Part shown: in pieces, positions 1 to 10,682 of the stretch | Layout: each line of letters starts with the position of its first letter | How positions within the stretch are numbered: the stretch's first letter is position 1 | Assembly (NCBI GenBank): GCA_964500225.1 | Contig: CAZCOA010000025.1 | Span: 1 to 38,900 of the forward strand | Source of the DNA: JAAYDY01 sp964500225 | GTDB lineage: Bacteria; Planctomycetota; Phycisphaerae; FEN-1346; JAACEH01 | Direction of reading: 5' to 3' | Length of the DNA: 38,900 nucleotides | Notes under the pieces: model-generated | What the model saw: the letters and a program-made list of their open reading frames with translations, nothing else | Told to the model about the DNA's origin: nothing | Database searches by the model: none | Made by a program: the position numbers and the translations under genes

Positions 1-1
1 G

Positions 2-424
2 ATTATCAGCGTGCTGAATCTGCGGCTCATCGGCGGAACGGCGGTCGCGGTTGTGAGCGTTCCGGTGTTGCGCAACTTGGTCGTGAGCGGGTGGCGGCTA
101 GGAATGCTGGACCATGCATGTGAGATCTACACGATGTCGCACGGGACGATGCCGCCGGACCTTCAGACGCTGGTGGATCAGGGATTGCTGTCGGACACGG
201 AGGCGATCACATGCCCGTTCAGCGGGGAGGAATACGTGTACACGGCGGCGGGCATGTCGCAGATGGATCTGCATCGCGGGGTGGTCATAGCCTACTCGAA
301 ACATAGGATATTCGGCATGATGCGTCTGACTCTGTGTTGGGGAGGGCAGGTCGAAACCATGGAAGACGCTGAGCTCAAGAGTCGGCTGAGGGCGCAGGGG
401 ACGCCGGAGGAGTTAATTCCGTAG
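2..424 (+). CDS. C-terminal part of a membrane protein with a pseudopilin-like tail (partial)
   Basis: The reading frame is open to the left edge, so the gene very likely begins outside the window; an internal GTG at 11 is an unlikely start. The first visible residues are a hydrophobic segment that lines up with the last membrane helix of the next gene (IISVLNL here against VSAINIGL there), so I infer a DUF4190-like membrane part upstream. The remaining ~100 residues read like the soluble domain of type II pseudopilins: a helix, then MPPDLQTLVDQGLL, a CP motif, an aromatic pair, and a closing strand pattern (LTLCWGGQVETM) that matches the 'FADGHVE' ending of planctomycetal GspG/H-type proteins. 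There is no prepilin cleavage motif in the visible part. The function is unknown; the assignment is by pattern only. Confidence 0.6.
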   Translation: MISVLNLRLIGGTAVAVVSVPVLRNLVVSGWRLGMLDHACEIYTMSHGTMPPDLQTLVDQGLLSDTEAITCPFSGEEYVYTAAGMSQMDLHRGVVIAYSKHRIFGMMRLTLCWGGQVETMEDAELKSRLRAQGTPEELIP

Positions 425-515
425 GAGATGCGGTGCGAGGTGGGAGTGCGCGGCTCCGAGGGCAGCCGCTGTGCGGGTATCGACGGTTGGTTGAACGACT
501 CAGACGGGGCGAGCA

Positions 516-1055
516 ATGGACATCGAGTTCGTGTGTTCAAAGTGCGGGCGTCGGTTGAGTGTGCCGGAGCAGTACGCCGGGCACGCGGGAACGTGTCCCG
601 GTTGCGGTGCTTCGTTGAGCGTGCCTCAGTCCACGGCAGCGGCGGTGACAGGGGCGGTTGTGCGAGCGGCCGGCGAGTCGGTCGGGCAGACGGGATCCAA
701 ACAGCCACAACCGCCGCACGGTGCGGCGGGGCAGCCCTACGGCTACGCATCACAGCCGCAAGAAGCGGGGCGCCCGGCGCATGGCGCAGTGCCGGTGACG
801 GGAGCCCAGACGCATCCGCTGGCGATTGTGTCGCTGGTGCTGGCTATTGCCAGCTTTGTTGTGTGCTTCTTCGTCCCCGCGGTGGCGGGGCTTATCTGTG
901 GCATTGTGGCGCGCAACCGAATCCGCGAGTCGCCCCAAATGTACTCGGGCGACGGCCTGGCCCTGGCGGGTATCATCGTCTCGGCGATCAATATCGGGCT
1001 GAGCGTTGTGGGCGGAATCATTTATGTGCTCTTTTTGATTGCGATGACGGCATAG
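516..1055 (+). CDS. Zinc-ribbon DUF4190-type membrane protein
   Basis: This is a 179-residue protein. The N-terminus has two CxxC pairs (CSKCGRR at residues 6-12 and CPGCG near 27-31), a typical short zinc ribbon. A Gln/Pro/Ala-rich linker follows, to about residue 100. The C-terminal ~75 residues form two hydrophobic helices (LAIVSLVLAIASF and LALAGIIVSAINIG) separated by a short basic loop with GIVARNRIRES, which is the DUF4190 layout. Such proteins are common in planctomycetes and actinobacteria; their role is not established. The gene follows the partial gene at 2-424 by 91 bases and shares its last-helix pattern, so the two may be diverged copies. The ATG at 516 has only a weak purine-rich stretch ahead of it. 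Confidence 0.75.
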   Translation: MDIEFVCSKCGRRLSVPEQYAGHAGTCPGCGASLSVPQSTAAAVTGAVVRAAGESVGQTGSKQPQPPHGAAGQPYGYASQPQEAGRPAHGAVPVTGAQTHPLAIVSLVLAIASFVVCFFVPAVAGLICGIVARNRIRESPQMYSGDGLALAGIIVSAINIGLSVVGGIIYVLFLIAMTA

Positions 1056-1118
1056 CGTCCGCATGGGATTCCGCGCCGCCGAGGGGGGCTGTGCCACGTT
1101 ATCGGCTTCAATGGGATG

Positions 1119-4100
1119 CTACGACGTTTTCGCGGCGGCGAAGGCTTTGACCTGTTCGGCGAAGGCTTCAAGGCGGACGTCCAGGGCGCTGTCGCGCTGG
1201 CCGTCGTAGGCGACGGAGAGGATAGGCAGGTCGCCGAGGTCGCGTCGCAGTCGTTTGAGCATGGCGGCGACGATGTTGCCGGGCATGCACGTAAAGGGCA
1301 TGACGTTGACGATGCCGGCGGCCCGCTGTCCGGTGTGCGGCCGTGGATGAGTGGCGGCCTCGACGGCCTTGCCGAGGCTGAGAACGGCTTCCCCTTCGAA
1401 TGAATCGTGGACGTACGGGTGTCCCAGGGCGACGACGTGCGGCGTCTCGGTTTCGGCGGTCTGGCCGATGAGGTCGGCCAGGGGCCGCTTGATTCGGCGT
1501 TCGTCGAAGCGCTGGACCTTCTCCTTGATCCAGGTGCCGAGCCAGAGGCGGTACTGCCGGCGTCCGCGTGTGCGGCGTTTGCGTGTCCAGTTGGTGTAAT
1601 AGATCCATTCGGCAAAACTGGCCAGATCGACTTCGAGGCCGAGGGCTTCGAGTCGTCGCACAACGTCCTGGTTGCTGAAGGCGTGGCTGCGGACGTAGAT
1701 TTCGCCGACGAGGGCCACGAGGGGCCGCGAGCCGCGCGCGTCGGCGAGGGGTACGTTGCGGAACAGGTCGGCGGCGTGTGTCATGACGGGCATCAGGTCG
1801 TCGCCGCGTTCGAGGGCCTGTTCGACGAGTTTCAAAGATGCGGCGTAGGCAGTCTCGGTGGCGCCGGGGATGCGTTCATAGGGCCGGGTGGCGTGGAGGG
1901 CCTTGGTCAGGGCGTCCACGGCGACGATGCCGCACCAGGCGGGGCGTGTGGGGTCGCGCTGCAGTTTCTTGAAGTCCTCGTAGAAACTCTCGCCCTGGTT
2001 GGGGCTGACAATGGGCACATCCGGGAACCCGGCCTCTTGCAGAATGAGGCGATGGAGCTTGCTGTACATGCCGAAGCGGCAGGGGCCGGTGCCGGAGGGC
2101 ATGAAGAAGGCCATGCGGGAGGGGTCGGCGTCCGGGCGCTGGAGTTCGCGGAGCATGTCGCCTGCGGTGACGATGCAGGGAAGGCACTCTCGTCCGCTGG
2201 TGTAGCGTCGGCCGAGGGCGAGGCTCTCGTCGTCGCTGGGGGGAATGACCTGTGCCTTCAGTCCGCTGCCGCGAAATGCGGCGGCGAAGGCGAAGGCGTG
2301 GTCGCACATGTGCGGAACGAGAAGTGTGCGTCCGTTGGGGGCGTCGTGGACGGGGAAGATGCGTCGCGGCGGCTCGGCGGTCTGTGGTCCCGTGCCACGG
2401 AGGCTGTCAACGAAGGCTTCGAGCCGTGTGACGAGCCCTGCGGCGGCACTGTGCTCGTCGATTTCCAGGGAGAGGAAGGCGCGGCGGCCCATGGCCTCCT
2501 GGAAGAAGCGTTTGATGAACGAGTCGGGGCCGCAGCCGAAGTTGGAGATATAGACGGCGACCAGGTCGGCGCTCTGGCGGATGACCTCGGCGGCACGGAT
2601 GATGCGTTGGCCGTATTTCCAGTAGAGGTTGTCCCAGTCGTGGCCGAGCTCGAAGCGTCGCAGATCGAGCATGTCCATGGGGACAGCCAGGAGTCCGACG
2701 TCTCGCATGCGTTGCGCGACGTCGAGGTTGATGCCGGCGTCGCAGGTGTTGTAGGGGCGGCCGATGAGGACGGCCGGTTGGGCCCCGTCGGGAGGGGCTT
2801 CGAGGAACCTGCGACCGCAATCACGACAATCGGCCTCGAAGCGATCCTGTGCAGCGATGGCGGCGTCGAGGGCCTCGCTCATCTCGGCGGCGGGGATGTC
2901 TAGTGAGCGGCCCCATTGGACCAGGGCGTCGCGGGCGGCGGCGTAGCCTTCCTCCATGTCCACGATGGGGCGCAGGACTTTGACGCTGGCGGCGGTGAGA
3001 TCCAGGGCCGACTCGATCTGGTAGGTGAACGTCTGCACGTAGGGGCAGAGGTGATTGTAACGTTGGCTGTCGTGGTCGCGCGGCAGAGCGAGGATGCTGG
3101 GCAGCAGGACGGCATCGACGCCCTGGTCGGCGAGCCAGCGGACGTGCCCGTGGGCAACCTTGACGGGGAAGCACGTCTGGGAGAGGACGCTTTCAACGCC
3201 GGCCTGGATGATGGCGGCGTCGGATGCGGGCGAAACGAGAACCTCGAAGCCGAGCTGTTCGAGGAGGGTCCGCCAGAAGGGGAGCATCTGGTGGAAGACG
3301 AGGGTGCGCGGGATGCCGACGGTTCCGCGTGCTGCGCCACGGCGGTCGGATCGCAGGGCGCCGTTGCAGACGGCGGGCGCGGCGTCGGCGGGCAGCCCGA
3401 GGAGCAGTCGCTGCCGATAGGCCATCAGGTCGGGCCAGCGGTCGCTGGGGTGCGGGCCGTCGTGGGTCTTCTTGTTGTATCGGTCGCATCGGCTGCCGTA
3501 GTAAAGGGGCGACTGACCTTCGATGCGGACTTCGCGGATGTCGCAGTAGTTGGAGCACGCCTGGCAGGTGAAGCTGCGGACGGTGTAGGGGCGCTCGGCG
3601 AGGTCGAATCCGCGGAACTGGGTGGCGGTGAAGCGGCCCTGGCGATGGGCGTCGCGCGCGAGCAGGGCAACGCCGAGGGCGCCGGTGACTTCATGGTGCG
3701 GCGGCACGGTAATGGGGCGACCGGTGAGTGCGGCAAAGGCGGCCGTGACGGCGCGGTTGAAGGCGGTGCCCCCCTGGAAAAGGATATGGTCGCCGATGCT
3801 GCGCGTGCCGACGACGCGGTTGAGGTAGTTGGCGGCGATGGAATAGCTGAGTCCGGCCACCAGGTCGGGCAGGGCGGCGCCCTGCTGCTGGTGGTGCATG
3901 ATGTCGCTCTCCATGAAGACGGTGCATCGTTCGCCGAGGCGAATGGGCGATCGGCTGGAGAGGGCAAGCTCGGCAAACTGGCCCTTGATGTCGATGCCGA
4001 GGCGTTCGGCCTGCTCTTCGAGGAACGAGCCGGTTCCGGCGGCACAGACGTGGTTCATTTCAAAATCGACGACGACGCCGTCTCGGAGGCGGATGTACTT

Positions 4101-5387
4101 GGAATCCTGGCCGCCGATTTCGAAGATGGTATCGACGCACGGGTCCACGTGGATGGCGCCGCGGGCCTGGGCGGTGATTTCGTTGCGAACGACGTCGGCG
4201 CCGACGATGTCGCCGGTGAGGTAGCGGCCGGAGCCGGTCGTGGCGGCGCCGAGGACGCGGACACGGCCGCCCCATCGTTCGGCGAATTGTTTGAGTCCGC
4301 CGCGGACGGCCTCGATGGGACGGCCGGCGGTCATGAGGTAGAGCTTGTCGAAGAGGCGGCCTTCGGCGTCGATGAGGACGAGGTTGGTGGAGATGCTGCC
4401 GACGTCGATGCCGAGATAGGCGTCCACCGGGCCGTCGGCGGGCGCCTGGGCGACGACGGAGGGACGGTATCCGTCGGGCTCGCAGAGCGGGGGCATGCGC
4501 GATGCCGGGGCCTCGCGGTGGGCGGTCAGGGCGTCGAGGGCAGCAGGGTCCACCGCCAGGGGCCCAGCGCCGACGAGGTCGGGCCTGTCGCGCAGGGCGA
4601 GCAGGGCGGCGCCGATGGCCGGGAGGCGGTCGTGGTGCTCGGGGACGGCGAAATCGCCATCGGCTAGTTCGAGGACCTCACGAAAAGCACGGACCATGCC
4701 GGCGTTGGAGGCGACGCCTCCGACCAGGGCGATGGGCGTCTTGAGGTCGCGCCCGCGGGCCAGGGTGGCCTTGAAGTTGCGAGCCATGCCGAAGCAGAGG
4801 CCGGCAACGATGTCGTAGTCGGGGACGGCCTGCTGCTGAAGGTGGATCATGTCGCTTTTGGCGAAGACGGAACAGCGGCCGGCGACGCGCGGAGGCTTGC
4901 GGCTACGCAGGGCCATGGCGCCGAATTCGTTTTCGATGCGGACGCCGAGACGGCTGGCCTGCTGGTCGAGAAACGAGCCGGTGCCGGCGGCGCATTCGGT
5001 GTTCATGGCGAAGTCGCGGAACGTGGCAGCGTCGGCCTGGTCGGCCAGTTCGATGATCTTGGCGCAGTCGCCGCCGACCTCGATGGCGGTGCGGAATCGG
5101 GGGTGGAGTCGGCGCATGGCGGCGGCCAGGGCGACCACCTCGTTGAAGAAGGGAGCCGCGAGGGTCTGGCCCATGGGCCGCGAGGCGGATCCGGTGACGC
5201 TCAGGGCGACGATCCGCGGGCCGTGTGGGCCGGCAAGGAGGTCTTGCAGCATCGCAGGGGCAACGACAAGGGGGCGACCGTTGTGGCGGCGATAGTCTGT
5301 GGCGACAAGCAGCCCGTCGGTGTCCACCAGGGCGCTCTTGACGGCGGTACTGCCCAGATCGAGTCCGAGAACAAGGGGTTTCGGCAT
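1119..5387 (-). CDS. Fused PlsA-PlsR / GeR-type reductase (two BadF/BcrA activase domains, DUF2229, HgdB-like)
   Basis: This is a 1422-residue cytoplasmic iron-sulfur protein. Residues 4-270 and 322-585 are two ASKHA-type activase domains, each with a LGLDLGS/LGIDVGS phosphate loop and an ECAAGTG or VCAAGTG cluster-binding helix (Cys132 and Cys448). A second cluster cysteine follows in each (Cys172 in GRCSVF, Cys488 in GERCTVF). Residues ~600-1000 are the DUF2229 part, opening with CxxCxxxC (608, 611, 615) and Cys634. Residues ~1010-1422 look like HgdB/BcrC reductase, with GRECLPC near 1067-1071 and Cys1103. Linked activase and reductase parts are known from clostridial plsA-plsR (plasmalogen formation) and from GeR, which turns ester-linked into ether-linked lipids; the specific role is inferred from this architecture and from the divergent Tes/Mss-like neighbour. 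The ATG at 5387 has GGAAG before it; an in-frame ATG at 5411 is possible. The alternative is an uncharacterised CoA-dehydratase activase. Confidence 0.8.
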   Translation of the reverse strand: MPKPLVLGLDLGSTAVKSALVDTDGLLVATDYRRHNGRPLVVAPAMLQDLLAGPHGPRIVALSVTGSASRPMGQTLAAPFFNEVVALAAAMRRLHPRFRTAIEVGGDCAKIIELADQADAATFRDFAMNTECAAGTGSFLDQQASRLGVRIENEFGAMALRSRKPPRVAGRCSVFAKSDMIHLQQQAVPDYDIVAGLCFGMARNFKATLARGRDLKTPIALVGGVASNAGMVRAFREVLELADGDFAVPEHHDRLPAIGAALLALRDRPDLVGAGPLAVDPAALDALTAHREAPASRMPPLCEPDGYRPSVVAQAPADGPVDAYLGIDVGSISTNLVLIDAEGRLFDKLYLMTAGRPIEAVRGGLKQFAERWGGRVRVLGAATTGSGRYLTGDIVGADVVRNEITAQARGAIHVDPCVDTIFEIGGQDSKYIRLRDGVVVDFEMNHVCAAGTGSFLEEQAERLGIDIKGQFAELALSSRSPIRLGERCTVFMESDIMHHQQQGAALPDLVAGLSYSIAANYLNRVVGTRSIGDHILFQGGTAFNRAVTAAFAALTGRPITVPPHHEVTGALGVALLARDAHRQGRFTATQFRGFDLAERPYTVRSFTCQACSNYCDIREVRIEGQSPLYYGSRCDRYNKKTHDGPHPSDRWPDLMAYRQRLLLGLPADAAPAVCNGALRSDRRGAARGTVGIPRTLVFHQMLPFWRTLLEQLGFEVLVSPASDAAIIQAGVESVLSQTCFPVKVAHGHVRWLADQGVDAVLLPSILALPRDHDSQRYNHLCPYVQTFTYQIESALDLTAASVKVLRPIVDMEEGYAAARDALVQWGRSLDIPAAEMSEALDAAIAAQDRFEADCRDCGRRFLEAPPDGAQPAVLIGRPYNTCDAGINLDVAQRMRDVGLLAVPMDMLDLRRFELGHDWDNLYWKYGQRIIRAAEVIRQSADLVAVYISNFGCGPDSFIKRFFQEAMGRRAFLSLEIDEHSAAAGLVTRLEAFVDSLRGTGPQTAEPPRRIFPVHDAPNGRTLLVPHMCDHAFAFAAAFRGSGLKAQVIPPSDDESLALGRRYTSGRECLPCIVTAGDMLRELQRPDADPSRMAFFMPSGTGPCRFGMYSKLHRLILQEAGFPDVPIVSPNQGESFYEDFKKLQRDPTRPAWCGIVAVDALTKALHATRPYERIPGATETAYAASLKLVEQALERGDDLMPVMTHAADLFRNVPLADARGSRPLVALVGEIYVRSHAFSNQDVVRRLEALGLEVDLASFAEWIYYTNWTRKRRTRGRRQYRLWLGTWIKEKVQRFDERRIKRPLADLIGQTAETETPHVVALGHPYVHDSFEGEAVLSLGKAVEAATHPRPHTGQRAAGIVNVMPFTCMPGNIVAAMLKRLRRDLGDLPILSVAYDGQRDSALDVRLEAFAEQVKAFAAAKTS

Positions 5388-5516
5388 GGCACTTCCGGAA
5401 GAAGAGGTCATCAGTTGAATAACCGACCGCGGCCCGGCGTCCACTGGTGGAGCAGGCAGCAAGGACGGTGGATCGACACAAGATCGCCGGCGGCCACGAG
5501 CCGCAGCGACAGGGAG

Positions 5517-5545
5517 AGTATAGGGAGAGGCCGGGCGTCGGTCAA
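5517..5545 (-). promoter_or_regulatory. Sigma70-like promoter of the PlsA/GeR-like gene
   Basis: Read on the minus strand this is TTGACC (5545-5540), a 17-base spacer, and TATACT (5522-5517). Both boxes are close to consensus and the spacing is ideal. It would give a leader of about 120 bases before the ATG at 5387. It lies back to back with the promoter at 5577-5606. Confidence 0.6.
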
Positions 5546-5576
5546 CGGCGGCGCGTCGCGGAGTCGTGCAAAAGCC

Positions 5577-5606
5577 TTGCATGGGGAGCATGCGAGGTGC
5601 TAGAAT
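5577..5606 (+). promoter_or_regulatory. Sigma70-like promoter of the Tes/Mss-like radical SAM gene
   Basis: TTGCAT (5577-5582), an 18-base spacer and TAGAAT (5601-5606), with TG one base before the -10 box (extended -10). The predicted start of transcription is about 70 bases before the ATG at 5682. The 31 bases between its -35 box and that of the divergent promoter could hold a shared regulator site, but I see no clear operator. Confidence 0.6.
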
Positions 5607-5681
5607 TGCGTCACTTTGTTGCCTTGCGGCCGCACGGCAGGCGAGGCGCTGTTCAGAAGGTTCCAGAGGCGAAGAAATCCC

Positions 5682-7294
5682 ATGACGGTTGTGAATAGTC
5701 GGTCTGTTACAGACGGTCACGTGACCCTCAGTGGATGCCGGGTGCCGGCGTTGAAGCGAGGGCTGCCCAAGACGGTGGTGAGCCTGTGCCCGGAGTGCCG
5801 GCGGCGGGTGAGTGCCGAATTGCGCGACGTGGGCGGCCAGGTGTGGATGTTCAAGACGTGTCCGGAGCACGGCGACTTCGAGGACATTTACTGGTCGGAC
5901 ACGCGGCTGTACCTGAAGGCGGAGGAGTTTTTCTACGGAGACGGGCAGGGGCTGGAGAATCCGCAGACGGAGGCGGACGAGAGTGATTGTCCGAACGGGT
6001 GCGGGTTGTGCGGACACCACGCGAGCCACCTGGCGCTGGGCAACATCGACCTGACGAACCGGTGCAACCTGCGTTGCCCGGTGTGTTTCGCGAACGCCGA
6101 CGCGCAGGGGTACGTGTACGAGCCGACGTACGAACAGGTGCTGGAGATGCTCCGGACGTTCCGGGAGATGCGGCCAGTGGCGGGTCGCGTGGTGCAGTTC
6201 AGCGGCGGCGAGCCAACGTTGCACCCGCGGTTTCTGGAGTGCCTGAGCACGGCTCGGGAGATGGGATTCTCGCATATTCAGATCGCGACGAACGGCCTTC
6301 GGTTCGCCCAGGAAGAGGATTTTGCCCGGCGATGCGAGGAGGCCGGGCTGCACGACCTCTATCTGCAATTCGACGGGACCAGCGACGAGGCGTACCTGCA
6401 CACGCGGAACCGGCGGCTGTGGGATCTGAAGCAGAAGGCGATCGAGAACGTCAGCAAGACGGACATGAAGATTGTGCTGGTGCCGACTATCGTCAAGGGT
6501 GTCAACGACGACCAAGTGGGGCCGATCACGGAGTTCGCCCTGGCCCACGTGAACACGGTAGCGGGGATTTCGTTCCAGCCGGTGGCGTTTTGCGGGCGGA
6601 TCAGCACGGCCGAGCGGATGACCCAGCGCTACACGCTGGCCGACATGGCGCACGATGTGTGCCGTCAGACGGGCATCGGTGATCCGTACCGCGACTTTCT
6701 GCCGCTGTCGTGCGTGCAGCCGTTCACGCGGCTGGTCAACGCGCTGCGCGACGAGCCGACGATCAATATGACCTGCCACCCGCACTGCTCGTTAGGTACG
6801 TATCTGTTCGTCGGTACCGATGGCAAGGCGGTGCCGTTGCCGGCGTTTGTGGACCTGCCGAACTTCCTGGCGGACATGATGAGGCTGAGCGAGAAGACCG
6901 AGCGCGGCAACAGCCGGTTGCTGGCGAAGGCAGCGGTATTTCAGAAGCTGCACAAGCACTGGCGAGGCAAGAACGCGCCGACCGGGATGGGGTTCACGGA
7001 TTTTCTGCATACGCTGAACGGGATGATCGACAAGAAGGTGGGCCGGGGCGAGGGCGGCAAGAAGACGTTCCGCACGCTGATGGTGGCGGGAATGCATTTC
7101 ATGGACTGCTACAACTACGAGGTGGATCGCGCGCGGCGGTGCGTGATCCATTACTCGACGCCGGACAAGCGGTTGTACTCGTTCTGCACGTACAACGCGG
7201 GGCCTGTGTATCGGGAAGCGACCGAGCGGCGCTATGCCATGACGCCGCAGGCGTACCGCGAGCGGGAGAACGGCAAGAGGGATGGAGGTTGTTG

Positions 7295-7295
<1 letters not shown>
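5682..7295 (+). CDS. Radical SAM protein of the tetraether/membrane-spanning lipid synthase family (Tes/Mss-like)
   Basis: This is a 537-residue protein. The radical SAM motif is CNLRCPVC (Cys128, 132, 135), followed by GGEP at 175-178. The N-terminus has CPEC (36-39) and CPEHG (Cys60), matching the rubredoxin-like metal site of archaeal Tes. CPNGCGLC (103-110) fits an auxiliary cluster, and Cys344, 365, 369, 476, 487 and 502 supply further ligands. The stretches NIDLTNRCN, LQFDG, FQPVAFCGR and the end with CVIHYSTPD and FCTYN are the conserved landmarks I know from Tes. Tes joins two lipid tails through a C-C bond between terminal carbons; the bacterial relative Mss does the same for diabolic-acid-type lipids. 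I chose the ATG at 5682 because the family similarity begins there and AGAGG precedes it. TGATG couples the gene to the malic enzyme. The substrate is inferred. Confidence 0.82.
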
Positions 7296-8743
<1,448 letters not shown>

Positions 8744-8753
8744 AACACAATCT

Positions 8754-8790
8754 CCACGTGGCGTTTTTGTAGGCCTCGGCCTTACTTTTT
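8754..8790 (+). terminator. Possible terminator after the malic enzyme gene
   Basis: Two short inverted repeats each run into a T-stretch on the plus strand: CCACGTGG (8754-8761) then CGTTTTTG, and AGGCCTCGGCCT (8771-8782) then TACTTTTT. Stems are only 4-5 pairs, so each alone is weak. The place, between convergent genes, is right. Confidence 0.35.
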
Positions 8791-9438
8791 CATGGTCGCG
8801 CGGGCGGTCTTCACGATTTCGACATACTTGGCTGCTTCGTTGCGGATCCAGTCCATGTCGCCGCGGGCGAGGGCGTCCTTGCTGACGAGGTTGCCGCCAA
8901 CGCCCAGGAACTCGGCCCCGGCGCGAATGAAGTCGGACGCGGTATTGAGGTCCACGCCGCCGGTCGGGGTGAGCTTGACCTGGGGCAGGGGGCCCTTGAT
9001 GGCCTTGAAATAGGAGGGGCCGCCGATGCTGGCCGGGAAGACCTTGACGACGTCGGCCCCTGCGGTCCATGCGGCCAGGATCTCGGTGGGCGTAAAAGCG
9101 CCAGGCACTACGGGCTTGTCGTAGCGGTGTGCCATCTGGATCGTGGCCACGTCGAGCACGGGGCTGACCACGTACTGAGCGCCGGCGAGGATGGCGGCGC
9201 GGGCGGTCTCGCTGTCCAGAACGCTGCCGACGCCGACGATGACCTCGTCGCGCAGTTCGCGGCTAACGGTCTTGATCACGTCGAGGGCGTCGGGCGTCGT
9301 CATGGTGATTTCCACGGCGATGATCCCGCCTGCGGCCAGGGCCCGCGACACGTCCACCAACTGCTCGCTCGACGAGGCACGCACCACGGCAACGCATCCG
9401 GACTCGGCAATCCGGGCCACGATTTCGCTTCGGCTCAT
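8782..9438 (-). CDS. eda: KDPG/KHG aldolase
   Basis: This is a 218-residue class I aldolase. It splits 2-keto-3-deoxy-6-phosphogluconate to pyruvate and glyceraldehyde 3-phosphate, and often also 4-hydroxy-2-oxoglutarate. The Schiff-base lysine is Lys132 in VVKVFPAS, the catalytic Glu43 lies in VEITMTTP, and GVGSV (69-73) and TPTGGV (157-162) form the phosphate/pyruvate pocket; all align in place with the Escherichia coli enzyme. I chose the ATG at 9438 because it has AAAGGA upstream and gives the usual family length; the longer frame to 9606 runs across the promoter and into the manA leader. No edd or other Entner-Doudoroff gene is nearby, so the pathway (sugar acid or uronate breakdown) is open. 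Confidence 0.92.
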   Translation of the reverse strand: MSRSEIVARIAESGCVAVVRASSSEQLVDVSRALAAGGIIAVEITMTTPDALDVIKTVSRELRDEVIVGVGSVLDSETARAAILAGAQYVVSPVLDVATIQMAHRYDKPVVPGAFTPTEILAAWTAGADVVKVFPASIGGPSYFKAIKGPLPQVKLTPTGGVDLNTASDFIRAGAEFLGVGGNLVSKDALARGDMDWIRNEAAKYVEIVKTARATMKK

Positions 9439-9495
9439 CGAAGGGTTCCTTTCATTGACCAACCTGTCTGCCACAAGGGTATTTTTCGTCGCCAC

Positions 9496-9525
9496 ACTAT
9501 AGATGAACTCGCCGGGGCACGGCAA
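9496..9525 (-). promoter_or_regulatory. Candidate promoter of the KDPG aldolase gene
   Basis: Minus strand: TTGCCG (9525-9520), an 18-base spacer, TATAGT (9501-9496). It lies about 60 bases before the ATG at 9438. Confidence 0.45.
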
Positions 9526-9587
9526 GTGTCGGCGAACATCATACCAACGGCCCGCCACGGAAGCGATACCCGAAAATGCGATTAGGC

Positions 9588-9616
9588 TTCGGCAATGGTT
9601 TGGCAAAGGCTATAAT
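9588..9616 (+). promoter_or_regulatory. Candidate promoter of manA
   Basis: A perfect TATAAT (9611-9616) lies 17 bases after a weak -35 (TTCGGC, 9588-9593), about 58 bases before the manA ATG. It would drive the manA-rluB run and perhaps thiC. Confidence 0.45.
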
Positions 9617-9673
9617 GAAGGGCTGTGGGCAACCCGCGAGGATCGGCGGGAACCTGTGAAGGATGGACAACAC

Positions 9674-10675
9674 ATGGCCAACCTCTATCCCATGCTGCAA
9701 GCGCCCGTGCTGAAGCCGGCCCTGTGGGGCGGGCGGCGGTTGGCGGATTTGTATGGCAAAGCGGTTCCGGAGGACAAGGCTATCGGCGAGAGTTGGGAAC
9801 TGGCCGACCATCCACATGGCACGTCGTCGGTAGCCAATGGACCGCTGGCCGGCTGGTCGCTGCGGCAGGTGATTGAGGCCTATCCGGAGGAGCTCCTGGG
9901 CCGCCCGGCGTTCTCGGCGTGGCGCAATCAGTTGCCGCTAATGGTCAAGCTTATCGACGCCGCACAGGATCTCAGCATCCAGGTGCACCCGAACGAGGCC
10001 TACGCGGCGCGACATGGGCTTCCACACGTGGCCAAGACCGAGTGCTGGGTGATTCTGCATGCGGATCCCGGGGCGAGACTCATTACAGGCGTACGGCCGG
10101 GCGTGAGCCGCGAGGGGTTGCGGCAGGCCGCCGAGGCGTGTCGGCTGGACGGGATGCTGGTGGAGCAGCGGGTTCGGGCGGGCGACGTGGTATTTGTGCC
10201 GGCCGGTCGGCTGCACGCTATCGGCGCGGGGATCGTGCTGGCAGAGTTCCAGCAGCCGAGCGACACGACATATCGCGTATACGATTGGGGGCGTGTGGGG
10301 CCGGACGGCAAGCCGCGGCAACTGCACTTGGACGAGGCGATGGAATGTATTCAGTTCGACGGGCCGTTGCCGGCGTCGGGGGGACGCGGGGTGATCGTGG
10401 ATGCGTGCGGCCTGTTGATGGAAAGCCTGGTCGAGTGTGACGCCTTCCATCTGGAACGGGCACGGCTGGAATGTACTTTGCTTAAGCGCCGTATGTGTCG
10501 GAGCTTCGAATGTGTTATGATTGCCCATGGAGAGGGGACCTTGACGACGGGGAACGGCCGCGAGACGTGGTCCGTCAAAGCCGGCCAGACGTGGCTGATT
10601 CCTCATTGCGTTGAAGAGTACTGCCTGCGAAGCCCGGCCATGACGGTTTTGCTGGGCGGCCCTGTTGAAAGGTAA
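9674..10675 (+). CDS. manA: Mannose-6-phosphate isomerase, class I (cupin)
   Basis: This is a 333-residue zinc enzyme that interconverts mannose 6-phosphate and fructose 6-phosphate. Zinc ligands are visible as Gln103 and His105 in SIQVHPNE, Glu123 in KTECW and His181 in PAGRLHAIG. GESWELADHP (38-47) is the other family signature. The length fits the short Bacillus-type branch rather than the ~390-residue enteric type. The ATG at 9674 lies about ten bases after AAGGA; a GTG a few codons upstream is an alternative. The next gene starts seven bases after the stop, so the two share a transcript. A role in sugar use or GDP-mannose/polysaccharide precursor supply is likely; context does not decide. 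Confidence 0.9.
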   Translation: MANLYPMLQAPVLKPALWGGRRLADLYGKAVPEDKAIGESWELADHPHGTSSVANGPLAGWSLRQVIEAYPEELLGRPAFSAWRNQLPLMVKLIDAAQDLSIQVHPNEAYAARHGLPHVAKTECWVILHADPGARLITGVRPGVSREGLRQAAEACRLDGMLVEQRVRAGDVVFVPAGRLHAIGAGIVLAEFQQPSDTTYRVYDWGRVGPDGKPRQLHLDEAMECIQFDGPLPASGGRGVIVDACGLLMESLVECDAFHLERARLECTLLKRRMCRSFECVMIAHGEGTLTTGNGRETWSVKAGQTWLIPHCVEEYCLRSPAMTVLLGGPVER

Positions 10676-10682
10676 GTGTCTG

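Noticed and set aside
5388..6785. Upstream extension of the PlsA/GeR-like frame (to 1888 residues)
   Set aside because: The extra part is antisense to the well-supported radical SAM gene and crosses both promoters. Its Arg/His/Pro-rich content is typical of GC-rich shadow frames, and family similarity starts only at the ATG at 5387 or 5411.
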